From Strongylocentrotus droebachiensis (Eukaryota; Echinodermata; Echinoidea; Camarodonta; Strongylocentrotidae), in assembly GCA_035222895.1 (NCBI GenBank), contig JAVYIG010000647.1, positions 207,001 to 271,000 on the forward strand: 64,000 bases of DNA. The letters are read 5' to 3'. Each line of letters starts with the position of its first letter. The first letter of the stretch is position 1. The notes below the pieces were generated by a model that saw only the letters and a list, made by a program, of their open reading frames with translations, made no database searches and had not been told where the DNA came from. Below, in pieces: positions 47,301 through 55,984 of the stretch. The position numbers were made by a program, and so were the translations under genes.

Positions 47301-50300
47301 TAATTCCCGAACTATTGGATGTCTTTAAATAGTCGATTACATCTTGTACTAATCGTATGTTTTCTGGTGCGGATCTTTTCTTTATAAAACCTCTTTGATC
47401 AGTTGAAATGATACTTGATAAAACACGTTGAAGTCTTTTAGACAGTACTCTTTCCGCAATTTTATAATCATTATTTAATAACGAAATTGGTCTCCAATTA
47501 TCTAAATAACCCCTATCTCCCTTCTTAAATAACAAAGTAATAAGACCCTGCCTTTGGGAAGAAGATAATTTTTGTTTGTGATACCCCTCATTTAAGCTTG
47601 CAATAACCAAATCTTTAATTTCTAACCAAAAAACCTTGTAGAACTCGGCACTAAGACCATCACTTCCAGGGGCTTTGTTATAACCCATACATTGCAATGC
47701 GTCTTTACATTCCTTTTCACTTAGCAACCCTTCACACTTCGATGCCTCTTCATCGGTCAGATACCGCAGTATAGATATCCACATAATGTTAGTTTTCTAC
47801 AAAAATATATAATTGATCAATAATACTAGACTACATTGTATACTCTTCATTGTACTTACATGGAAATGCAACTGTATATAATGAATTATATTTCTACAAA
47901 CACTGTGCGATATTTACTTGTGTTTTAATTTTAAATGAGGTTGAACTATTATTTTGTACATTTATCAGAAACATTGACAGAAAGTGATTTATTCAATGCG
48001 AAATGTACATGTGTCGGAAGTTGGATATTTGTGGAAGTCCGTTTGAATCTGTAATGTGATACAATTTATCACGGGCTTTTTCTGTATCTGTATCTTTACA
48101 GGTTTTTTTGTTTACGACACAGAATAAACTTCAATGACCTTAATCTGCTGTCCTGTCTCATCATTGAAACTATCCGGTTCCTAGCAAGGTCCAACCCCCA
48201 CCCACGACACATGTATTTTTAAAGTATTGTTCATGACCACTGAACTCCATATGTATACTGATAAGAATTACAAACCTGAGTGATCGCAAGCTTCTAGGAC
48301 CGGAATCATTTTGTGCATCATCACAATCGTCTGTCTCATTCGTCTCAATGGTAAGGCTTGGGACTCGCTCTTCGATCGGTGAATCCGGTGCAGAAGGGGG
48401 AGCTACTGGTCGAGCTGGAGGAACTTCCAGGAGACATCCAGATGGAGTTTCATCCTGTTCAGAATCTGAATCAACCTGCTTCAAAGGGAACACATTCATT
48501 AATTTTTCAATCTAGTCTTGAGTTTAAAAAAAAAAATGTATCTCCAGAGAAATTGACTTTAATTAACTATGAATTTGTATTTATTTTCATGTTTTTTCTG
48601 GAGGGCATGATAGAGAGAATCTAGCGAACATTGAATTCGGATGCGCTGAAAAGTAGGTCTTCACTTCATAATTATGAAACGAAATCTGAGTCCGGAGGAC
48701 TAGCCCAATGGGCAAACCTGTTATTTTAATATTCACCGCTGGTGAGTTGGGGGCATTACTGGCCCGTAGCATGCCCCTGCCTCCTTTAGAAAGAATATCG
48801 TATATCTTGAGTACACAAAGAAAAATGCTTCCATCCCTTTCAAATTCCCAACCCATAAGGAAACTGTCTAATCTGCTAACTATTAATTTAGTTTTTATTG
48901 TCAAAGATTTTTCTTTTTTAACCAATTCTCATTTCTGAATTGTGCCCCCTCCCCCATTTTGTGCACAATATCCTGGCTCCACCCCTGCTTACATTGACCC
49001 GTTCAAAGACGACATCAGGAAAGGTTGATCGAGTTTTTGCCCTCCTCCTCCGATGATTCCTTGCTGCTGGTAGCTCAGACCTCACTCTCGGAAAGACAGG
49101 ATCATATGGTTGGTCAGTATATCGACAGAGTGCCTCCTGCCATTCGTCTGTTAATCTCCTACAATGAAACATTTTACGTAAAATCAACATTCCCCCTTGG
49201 CTTATCAAAATATGTTTCTAAATTATGATATTTGTTGTGATTTAATAATAACAATAATGCTTTTGTCTAGCGAAGTTCAACTTATAATGGGTTTTTAAAG
49301 AGCTCTATATAAGTACATTATTATACAAATAGATACGATTTCATCATATTCTACCACTGACTATGATTGTGTTCATTGCTCAGCGAATCTAGATCGGCGT
49401 TGGATTGTCATACAAACTAAAGACCCGCAAAATGTGAGAGCCTTTTTTCTTTAATTTTTTCTTTTTTGTTGTTGTTGCTTAGTGAACATTTCTCCTAGGT
49501 GCCTGGGGAAACTTCCTAGATAAAGCTTGTATCGGCATAATAGGCCATGGAATAAACACAAAACCATTGTTAATCCGCTTAAGTATAAAACATTGCCCAT
49601 CTATTGTTTTTTGCTGTAATTCATATGCCACTAAAGAGACCGCGCAAATTAACGTTTTTCATTTCTATTAGCGTTTAGAGGCGGAGATTTTCTTTTTCAG
49701 ATACTTTCTTTAAACAGGTTGGAGCCCCAAAGGCTGAAAAAGAAGAAGAAGAAGAAGAATGAAAAAAATGGGGGTGGGATAAGTAGAAGAAGGGGTGGGA
49801 GAAGAAGATGATGATAATGCTATAAACTCTTACTTACTTGGAGTCAAATTCCAGGAATATAACCGTACGACCACCGGGTCCACATCTTAGAATAAGTATG
49901 TTAGTTCCTCTTCTCTTCTCGACTTTCACCACAGCGGCAGTCATATTGTAATCAGGTTTAGCACTCTCGTAGAAGTTTAGTCGACCTCCTTGTAACTCAC
50001 AGCACTCTTCATGTTTGTTTTTCTTTAAAAAACGATTTAAAGTTATGAAAAAAAGGTGCTATCAATTAAGAGTAACACTACACATAAGCTCTCTTGTTTA
50101 ACATAATTACTTGAACAAAAATACTTGTTTTAATGAGAGAGTTAGAGCAAGTAACTAAACCAAGTAATTTGTATTTATTTAATTCTCTATTTAATTCTTA
50201 GGGTAACATCTTCTCAAACAGTTTTGCATTCTTATGAAGGTACTTTTCTTGTTACTTTCTTTCTTGAAAAAATTGATCATTTATCTCTAGCATAGTTTGA

Positions 50301-51083
50301 ATTCTCTATCATACAGAGGTATCTAATAACATTTTATCATAAATATCTTTTTATTGTTTATACTATTCTTTTATACTGCTACTAATATCCGATTTGATGG
50401 AGATCAGTACACATGCAAAATTAGACATTTGTGGAATGAAAAGGTAATCTAAGTCTGTTATGACGCTGACTCGGAGATAATGTTTATTCTAGGGTTCTCT
50501 TAACACCAAACTATATGCTTACGGATGATTCTTATCGTTAACTATTAAAGTATCATATTTAAAAAGAAAGAATACGATAAAGAAAAAAATGTATGCAAAG
50601 AAGGATTCGCGTTGGCTCAGGTAAAGCGTCTGCCTTCGAACCATAGATCGTGGGTTCGAATCCAACCCAGGCGGATGCGTTGTGTTAACATACCCCTGCT
50701 CTGTTTCAAATACGCAGGCTATCTTCCAGTGGAAAACACTACGTCCCTCAGATAGGACGTTAAATGGAGGCCCTGTGTAGAGGAGAAGCACCAGCGTTGC
50801 ACGTTAAGAGCCCAGTGCACTATTCGTATGAGATTAGGGGGAACCACATTGTAGTGTTCCACCTGCACAACGCCAATCAGTTATTACGGGAGGCTTTTCG
50901 CCTTCTAGGTACAGGTGACGCCAATACTTAATGATTTTTTTTTAAAGAAAAATGTATATGAAAAAAGATAGTAAATCTTACTTCGAACTGATCGCTTGAG
51001 TAAGCCATGCTGTCATTTCCGTATGATTGGAATCTCTTTATGATGGCACTCATCTCAGCTCGGTTTGTCACCAAATCCGCCAT
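33610..51083 (-). CDS. PH-domain protein with triplicated linker/PDZ-like module, 17 exons
   Basis: The gene was reconstructed from splice signals and frame. Exons 1-3 (51083-50982, 50022-49838, 49158-48993) give residues 1-151. Their order, a CELQGGRLNFYE strand, a basic VVKVEKRR stretch, GGRTVIFLEFDS and the C-terminal helix with W102 (LTDEWQEAL), is that of a PH domain, which binds phosphoinositides or protein partners at membranes. Next come three copies of a four-exon module (residues about 152-317, 318-537, 538-757): an acidic Pro/Glu-rich linker, then a region with LHVGDKMLLRN, MNARELIEHI and IVLTLAR resembling PDZ beta5-alphaB-beta6. The last exons (34648-34502, 33705-33610) give ITEINNIPV and MREALETSGGKLTLHLVP, again PDZ-like, and a TAG stop. 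All 16 junctions keep frame; about 837 residues. It is probably a cytoplasmic scaffold. The PH call is fairly firm, PDZ is tentative, and I cannot name an ortholog. Confidence 0.75.
34502..34648 (-). CDS. PH/PDZ-like gene, penultimate exon
   Basis: 147 nt after TTTTGCTTCCTCG...ACACAG, donor GTAATTT. Encodes TVRLDTVDLIRRACTSH and ISNLTITEINNIPVAIG. Single copy. Confidence 0.75.
35330..35413 (-). CDS. Module copy A, fourth exon
   Basis: 84 nt, phase 0 at both ends; the only copy followed by the terminal exons rather than by another linker exon. Confidence 0.75.
35731..35845 (-). CDS. Module copy A, third exon
   Basis: 115 nt; HIQTS instead of HIPTS at its end. Confidence 0.75.
36469..36567 (-). 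CDS. Module copy A, second exon
   Basis: 99 nt; reads SPTLADLANNSVENEFNL and FTDDV, where B and C have FTGDV. Confidence 0.8.
36761..36896 (-). mobile_element. MITE copy in unit A intron (GGTACTATG family)
   Basis: 136 bp with inverted ends TTAAAGGTAC / GTACCTTTAA. Reverse complement matches the start of 58081-58625. Unit C has the same insert at 44412-44548; unit B retains only its right part (about 40630-40711). It therefore predates the unit duplication and was partly deleted in B. Confidence 0.8.
37463..37824 (-). CDS. Module copy A, linker exon
   Basis: 362 nt, nearly identical to copy B (ETPQES versus ETRQES; NETDD versus NEADD). Confidence 0.8.
38285..38720. repeat. Junction repeat between units A and B
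   Basis: Nearly identical to 32310-32715 (downstream of the gene) and to 42115-42535 (B/C junction). It ends in TGTTTAATTGCTTATTTAA, where the next unit begins with AACATGTTATCAT. Confidence 0.85.
39171..39254 (-). CDS. Module copy B, fourth exon
   Basis: 84 nt; differs from A and C by a Gly-to-Glu change in INIKGSQ (INIKESQ). Confidence 0.75.
39572..39686 (-). CDS. Module copy B, third exon
   Basis: 115 nt, coding sequence essentially that of copy C (LHVGDKMLLRNARGL, HIPTS). Confidence 0.75.
40325..40423 (-). CDS. Module copy B, second exon
   Basis: 99 nt, same junctions as in copies A and C. Its acceptor tract is a (CT)n microsatellite of different length in each copy. Confidence 0.8.
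41278..41639 (-). CDS. Module copy B, linker exon
   Basis: 362 nt (120 codons plus 2). Acidic start VDSDSEQDETP, then imperfect ETPQE-P-LEGR repeats rich in Pro, Glu and Ala. A 109-codon open frame on the opposite strand is only its shadow. Confidence 0.8.
42115..42538. repeat. Junction repeat between units B and C
   Basis: Same sequence as 38285-38720, with the same breakpoint against AACATGTTATCAT. Confidence 0.85.
42987..43070 (-). CDS. Module copy C, fourth exon
   Basis: 84 nt, phase 0 at both ends, acceptor ATATTTAG, donor GTATAT. Encodes IVLTLARGAVCTAREEGNEL and INIKGSQ. Confidence 0.75.
43387..43501 (-). CDS. Module copy C, third exon (PDZ-like LHVGD)
   Basis: 115 nt; the first base completes a codon begun in the previous exon. 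Encodes FPLRQLHVGDKMLLRN and MNARELIEHIPTS. Acceptor ATGGAG has a poor pyrimidine tract; donor GTTAGT. Confidence 0.75.
44126..44224 (-). CDS. Module copy C, second exon
   Basis: 99 nt after a (CT)n tract ending CATTAG; donor GTAAGTAAGG. Reads SPTLSDLAKNSVENEFNL. Separated from its linker exon by an intron carrying the L1/Tx1-like LINE. Confidence 0.8.
44613..47757 (-). mobile_element. 5'-truncated L1/Tx1-like LINE
   Basis: Minus-strand element with its A-rich tail (T-rich on plus) at 44613-44633 and a perfect 13-bp target duplication AGATACCGCAGTA (44600-44612 and 47758-47770). From the 5' side it encodes RT motifs NKAPGSDGLSAEFYK, NWRPISLLNNDYKI, QRGFIKKR, FLDFKKAFD, then after the nested CR1-like fragment GRGVRQGCPLSALLF and SQYGDDTTLF (catalytic Y-G-D-D). 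The C-terminal part has CNSCG...HFMLYC, a zinc-finger-like motif typical of the L1/Tx1 group. The frame is broken near 46390, 46000 and 45650. The endonuclease and ORF1 are missing by 5' truncation. It sits in an intron of gene unit C only, so it inserted after the duplication. Confidence 0.9.
46562..47186 (+). mobile_element. Nested CR1/L2-like LINE 3' fragment
   Basis: Plus-strand sequence encoding the C-terminal end of a CR1/L2-type RT: SSRLDFGNSLLYNLPNS, LQKLQNAAARI, LHWLPVKERIIFKI, SWGERAFAHAGPALWNSLP and a stop at 47016. A 3' UTR ending GCGCTATATAA and an (ATT)n tail to 47186 follow. It is inserted between the FLDFKKAFD and RGVRQGCPLS motifs of the minus-strand LINE. No clear TSD, as is usual for this group. 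Confidence 0.85.
48276..48475 (-). CDS. Module copy C, linker exon (shortened)
   Basis: 200 nt, phase 0 start, phase 2 end. It lacks 162 nt (54 codons) present in copies A and B, exactly in frame, within the imperfect ETPQEAPLE repeats. Confidence 0.8.
48941..48988. mobile_element. hAT-like end fragment
   Basis: CCCCCTCCCCC...GGCTCCACCCCTG resembles the right end of a CAGGGG-type hAT element at the edge of unit C. No matching left end or TSD found, so it may be only a relic. Confidence 0.35.
48993..49158 (-). CDS. PH/PDZ-like gene exon 3 (PH C-terminal helix, basic linker)
   Basis: 166 nt between TTTCATTGTAG and GTAAGC. Begins with the codon completing the Lys, then RLTDEWQEAL, the PH helix with its invariant-type Trp. 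A run of four Arg follows (HRRRRAK). Confidence 0.8.
49838..50022 (-). CDS. PH/PDZ-like gene exon 2 (PH core)
   Basis: 185 nt from a TTTTAAAG acceptor (weak, no C before AAG) to a strong GTAAGTAAG donor. Ends with two bases of a Lys codon completed by exon 3. Encodes the main PH strands. Confidence 0.75.
50590..50935 (+). mobile_element. tRNA-derived SINE
   Basis: The tRNA-like head has an A box (TGGCTCAGGTAAAGCG) and a B box (GGGTTCGAATCC) 40 bp apart. The body contains GACGTTAAATGGAGGCCCTG and CACGTTAAGAGCCCAGTGCA, a type I recall from marine invertebrate SINEs. It lies in intron 1 of the PH/PDZ-like gene. The RNA polymerase III promoter is the A/B box pair. Confidence 0.85.
50982..51083 (-). 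CDS. PH/PDZ-like gene exon 1
   Basis: ATG at 51083; 34 codons (starts MADLVTNRAEM), phase 0, donor GTAAG. ATGTAG just upstream could be an acceptor, so an untranslated exon may precede it. Confidence 0.7.
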
Positions 51084-51419
51084 TCTACATTTAAGATGGA
51101 ATTTATGATTTATGTTAAACCCCTTTTCTTTCTTCTGAGTAAGAGGAAGAAAACGAAGAGAAAGAAAAAGAGATGGAAGTTATGCTGAAAGAACAAGCGG
51201 AATGAGCTAGAATAATAAAATAAAAAAGATGGAAATAAGACAGAATCGGACGAAGATGGAGATGAAGAAAAAAGAGAACAAGAACATAAACAAACGATTT
51301 GAAGTTCTTCACTCACACACTATGCAAATAACATAAAGTCAACGACATTTTAAATTCAGTAACATAATTTGTGGACTTTAATTTCCAAAATCAGTTTGAA
51401 TCACAGTGAAAACTCAGAG

Positions 51420-51730
51420 ATCTCTCATCAAAGAAAGACTCTCATTATTAGTCCATCTGTAACTAGGGTCCATGGTTTAATAAGATCCTTGGTACGAATT
51501 CCATGAATGAGACGATCAAAGAAGTCCCATATGACAGCTGCCTGGGCAGGGTAATCCAGCTGTAGTACTTGAAACATCTTGTAGCAGTAGTCAACTGCTG
51601 CTGTCAATGAAGAGCACGAATAGGCGCTTCTCTCGAGGACTACGTAACACTGTCCCAGCTTCCTTCTTGTTCCTCAAAGCACCAACAAAAACAGTTGGCT
51701 CGTTCCTCTGAAGGAGGCCAGAAAAAAAAT
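51420..51730 (-). pseudogene. gag-like relic
   Basis: On the minus strand, frames with FVGALRNKKEAGTVLRSPRE and, after a frameshift, YKMFQVLQLDYPAQAAVIWD and FFDRLIHGIRTKDLI look like a fragment of an LTR-retrotransposon gag-type protein. There are stops and a frame change. The assignment rests on general resemblance only. Confidence 0.35.
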
Positions 51731-51849
51731 CCAAGCCAGTTCCTTCCTAAAATGATAACATTTGGATATGTAGTTAACATGGTAGGAATTAACAAGGTAG
51801 AGGTTGATATGTGCATTAAGTTTCGATAGGATGATAACAACTAATTGGT

Positions 51850-52100
51850 TTTGATAAAAAGAAGATTGTCTTTTTCGGGGGGAAGTTGTCCTACTCCGAG
51901 TCCTAGGGGGTAATTTTCTAGGGGTAATTGTCATCTGGGGTGGTTGTCTTCAGGGGGTTATTTTCTGGGGGGGGGGGGTAATTGTCCCGCTGGTAATTGG
52001 CCGATTGCCCAGAGGTAATTGTCCTAGAACCATCTGCATCAATAGGCCTACCCCAGGCCAATACGTGTTTAATACAAATACAATAAATTAGGCTAGCTAT
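51850..52100. other. GGGGTAATTG-rich patch
   Basis: GTAATTGTCC-type motifs recur irregularly about seven times (51905-52030), with a poly-G run at 51967. A degenerate minisatellite; non-coding. Confidence 0.5.
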
Positions 52101-52164
52101 TACCGGTCACTATGCATGCACGCTCGCCCGTAGAGAATCGCCCCCGGCCCCTCCACTCCGAGAA

Positions 52165-54444
52165 TAGCCTATCCGATAGGCGTCGGGCTGTACAAGTATA
52201 CTAATCGCGTTTATGTGGAGAGTGACATCGGCGCGGGCGTCAGCCCGAGCGCCTATCATCACTGGTCAACTCACACAGTTTTATTGCAATGACGACCTTC
52301 GTCATTGCCTTGTTTTCGTTCACATTATTAATATGCTTACTTCTTCTTCTTCTTGTCGTCCGGAATCCCATTCGCTTTGCACATAGTGATTGTTATTCCT
52401 ATCCAGGTCCTTTCCTCAAGTTCTTTTCCTTTCAAATTTCGTAGGCATCATCTCTAGCATCTCATCAAGGTCACCTACTTTTTCGATTTTCGAAATCACT
52501 CATGCATGACCGTCCAGGCGCCATTTTGTCCGTTTCTGGTCCATTTTAAGGCCTTTATATCTTCCTTCCTATCTCCACTTTCCTAGATCCTACAAACTTC
52601 TAACAAATTCCTCTAGATAGTCTGAGAGATGTTCTTTCATCTGCGACTTATGACTTGACCTTCAAAATGCCATCTTCATACTCGAAATTCAAATCTAAAA
52701 CCGACTCCGTCAAAAATTTCTCAAGTTCTTGAAAAATGGACCCCTAAATAATCTAAAACTGCCATAACTTTCTCATATTAATTTCTGTTTTGTATTTAAA
52801 TCTCACAGTATCTTTATCTCATAATTGCACATAGCCATGCCAAATTTCACGCTCCAATGGCTTTGCACAACATAAATAGCGCCTTCTAAAGTTCTGGGAA
52901 TTGGCTTTCTGTCTGTGGCCGTATCTCCATAATGGCTTGGCAAACACGTACCCTTTTTTGGATTTAGATACTTGAAGATATGCCCTTTCCAGCCATATAC
53001 ACAATTATATACCCTATCACTGACCAAATTTGAGAAAATTGCCCTCCAAATTCGCCATTTTCAAGAAAATTGAGAAATAACTTCAACTTGCTCTAAAATG
53101 GCGATCGTTATACCTACATCAATGAAACTTTGCAGAAACTGTTTACCAAGTTTGGTAAAATTCGAATATGTCAGCGCAAAGTTATCGCCAAAAATGATGA
53201 ATTTACTATGGATTACGTAATAGCGCGTTCAATGCGCGCAATACATTGCGCGCAATTAACAATGGTGTCAAACTGACCGCAATGAAGTGCCCTTTCGGAT
53301 GATATCAAGTATTATATATGTTCACACAGAAAATTGTGAGTAAATCGCATTTGAACAAAGATCACTACACGAATTCCACCGAGTTTCCGCCCGAACCTAA
53401 CACGTTTCGGCTATGACATGATTATTTCAGACTGCTTTTCGCCCCTTAAACGTCCTTTTTTTTCCTTGAAAATTTGCAGTGACATGCCGAGTTCCAATAC
53501 GCAGGGCACCTCTTGGCCGGATTTTTGAAATTGGTCAAGGGGGCCATTTAAGACTCCATTTTGTCCTATACATCTATTTTACATCACGTGTTTCGATAGG
53601 ATTATCATAGAAAAAAAGAGAGTGGTTTACAATAACAACCATGAAATTCTCTTTCTAATGATACCAAATACGGCCCATAAAGAGACGTAAAGAGAGAGAG
53701 AAAAAACAATTTAACTCCGGCCATAATACAGATCCTGCACGTTTTCCGTCCATTCATTACACGCATTGTCTATGGGGCATATCGGGTTCACGCTTTTGGC
53801 CCCCAGAACGAACTTGATTGCAATGTCAAACATGCACCAAATCCCATTGGTTTGTGCACGCAGTGCTTGCGAGCCCTTTCTAGGTTCTTTCCCCTATCCC
53901 AATTTCTTTCAAACTTCGAAGGCATAGTACCATCCCATCAAGGTCACTGTTGATGCCTTTCTTTCGCCCTACCTATCTCCAATATCACAGAAGCTACAGA
54001 CTTCGTGCAAATTGCTCTGCATAGTCCGAGAGAAGCTCTTTCGTTTGACACGTAGAAACACGGCGTCATTGCACGCACATCGTTCTGACACGATTGCATT
54101 TCTAGTTTTCTTTGTTTTCATTGTTTCGTTCGTAGAAAATCTACGAACCCCCTGCAAAGCTCTTTCATGAATATTTATGGAGCATTGACCAAAATAGGCC
54201 AATGAGCGATGAGGAACCTAGAGATGATATTTGATTGGTTGAATCAAAGTGACCGATCACCAAATAAGGCTAGTCTTATGAATCATGCATGAGAATGCGC
54301 TCGTCACACATAAGATACACATATATGAATAATGATGAGTTGACCAGTGATGATAGGCGCTCGGGCTGTCGCCCGCGCCGATGTCAGTCTCCATAACGCG
54401 ATTAGTACACTTGCCATTTAGCCCGACGCCTATCGGATAGGCTA
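52165..54444. mobile_element. Mutator-like (MULE) non-autonomous element, 2280 bp
   Basis: Imperfect 109-bp inverted ends (52165-52273 and 54336-54444) starting TAGCCTATCCGATAGGCGTC, with a perfect 9-bp target duplication CTCCGAGAA (52156-52164 and 54445-54453). Long TIRs with 9-bp TSD are characteristic of Mutator-like elements. The interior has no transposase. It contains two diverged direct copies of one segment (about 52400-52660 and 53870-54060; shared TTTCAAA-TTCG-AGGCAT, CATCAAGGTCAC and CTCCA...AGATAGTC-GAGAGA), so part of it was duplicated or captured. Confidence 0.85.
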
Positions 54445-54477
54445 CTCCGAGAACGGACGGACCCCATGCGTGTTGCC

Positions 54478-54650
54478 AAAATGTCCTTTTCATAACAAAA
54501 GAAAAAGGTCGACCCGTATTGACTTTACACACCGGACTTTTGCTGAAAAGGGGGGGGGGTGCTGAAAAAGGCTCGTATACAAAAGAAAAAGGTCGAGCCG
54601 TATTGACTTTACACACCGGACTTTTGCTGAAAAGGGGGGGTCGGTTGGAA
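54478..54650. repeat. 83-bp tandem duplication
   Basis: ACAAAAGAAAAAGGTCGACC, GTATTGACTTTACACACCGG and ACTTTTGCTGAAAAGGGG occur twice about 83 bp apart (54496 and 54580), with G-runs after each. Confidence 0.9.
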
Positions 54651-55011
54651 CACGCATATGCGTACCCTAAATAACACTGAGTGGGGGGGGGGGGGCCGGG
54701 GAATCGCCCAAGTTCAAAATCACATTAATGACATCGACAGTGCTATGACAACAAAAAAATCACAATCTTGATCAACACAGTGTCCTTGAGACTTGACTAA
54801 ATATCACACGGTAGCTCTTTTAATATTATCATGAGGATTTCTTACCTAGATGTCGGTTGGAGCTCTTCCAAGCTCAATCCATGAGCTCAGAATTTCTTCC
54901 CAATGTGTCACAATCTATCTCAGTTCTTTCGCATCTTTCTGCACGCGCACATGCATGCACGAGACATGCACATGGCGGACAATGAAAGAGGACAAAATAT
55001 ACAGTTCCTTA

Positions 55012-55340
55012 AGCTATGGTCACAAATCAGAGCAGCGACCGACCGATCAGTAGCCTGCTCGGTCGCTGCTGGAATTAGGCATCGCCCAGCGATTAGGTCG
55101 GTGCCCGGCCGGCGACCGCCCAGGCACCGAGCGTATTTTGGGCGGCGAGTGAAAAGTGAGCAGGCGCCGCCCAAATTTTAACTCCGCGCTAAAACTTCAG
55201 CGGCGACCGAGCGATGCCCCAAAAACGAGCGGTGCATGGGCGGCCGCCGCTCGGTGGCCGGGCAGCCGCCGGGCAGAATTGGTTAAAAACTCGCCGCTCG
55301 GCCGCCGAGCAGTCTACTTTTGGGTAATGTGACCATAGCA
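55012..55340. mobile_element. PIF/Harbinger-like MITE, 329 bp, GC-rich
   Basis: Inverted ends A-GCTATGGTCAC / GTGACCATAGC-A flanked by TTA on both sides (55009-55011 and 55341-55343), the 3-bp TSD type of Harbinger elements. The interior is strikingly GC- and CpG-rich (GCGGCGACCGAGCG, GGCGGCCGCCGCTCGG) and folds into several nested palindromes, unlike its AT-rich surroundings. Confidence 0.7.
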
Positions 55341-55984
55341 TTAGGTAGACCAGGGGTTCTGAGTTAAACTCACATATCCCTGGGTAGACAAAGGAACATA
55401 CAGCTGCTATTATGTAAAAATGTGTAGAACAGGTGTCACATGCATATTGACAGCTAGTTGCACTTTCCATCGATCCAACTTTCACTCGCACCCGAGGTAA
55501 ATTCGGGTAAGAGATCAATGTTGAGTTATTTATCACCTGCCGCTGCGTAATACCCAACCGTAGTTTACTCAAAATTGACACAAACGAAGTTCTTACTCAA
55601 TGTTGAGTCATTGATTTACACTTTATCGAAGGTAACAAATTACTCGGATGACGAGTACCACTAAAATTGACTTCTTACTCCAGCTTGAGTACTGAATTGC
55701 TCATTTTGTTACTCAGCTTGTTTTACTCGGCACAATTTACTCGCTGACATTAAGAGTGTACTGTTTTTTGTACTTGTCTCCAAACATATATGTGCGAGAT
55801 ATTCAATATTCCGATCACAGTTCTAATGAATTTTGATTTATTTGATTTTTTTTGTGGATTAAAGAAAAAAAATCTGGCATGGAACACAAGATCGCGGCTG
55901 TATGGGAACCAACAATCGGGTTCTTCTTCCCATGCAACGTGGCGCACATTCATCTCAGACTTTCCTACGGAAGCTTAAAAGTGC

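Larger units (their letters stand above)
34872..48940 (-). repeat. Three tandem gene units of about 3.8 kb
   Basis: Unit A is 34872-38720, unit B 38721-42538, unit C 42539 to about 48940 (about 3.2 kb longer because of the LINE). Exon-to-exon offsets are 3815-3856 bp (A to B) and 3801-3816 bp (B to C). Introns are nearly identical down to microsatellites: (GAA)n near 35600/39430/43240, (AAT)/(CTG) runs near 36200/40060/43860, and (GA)n near 36573/40430/44230. This points to a recent event, or to an assembly of very similar copies. Confidence 0.9.

Noticed and set aside
50600..50670. tRNA gene
   Set aside because: A and B boxes are present, but the sequence continues into a SINE body and the cloverleaf pairing is poor.
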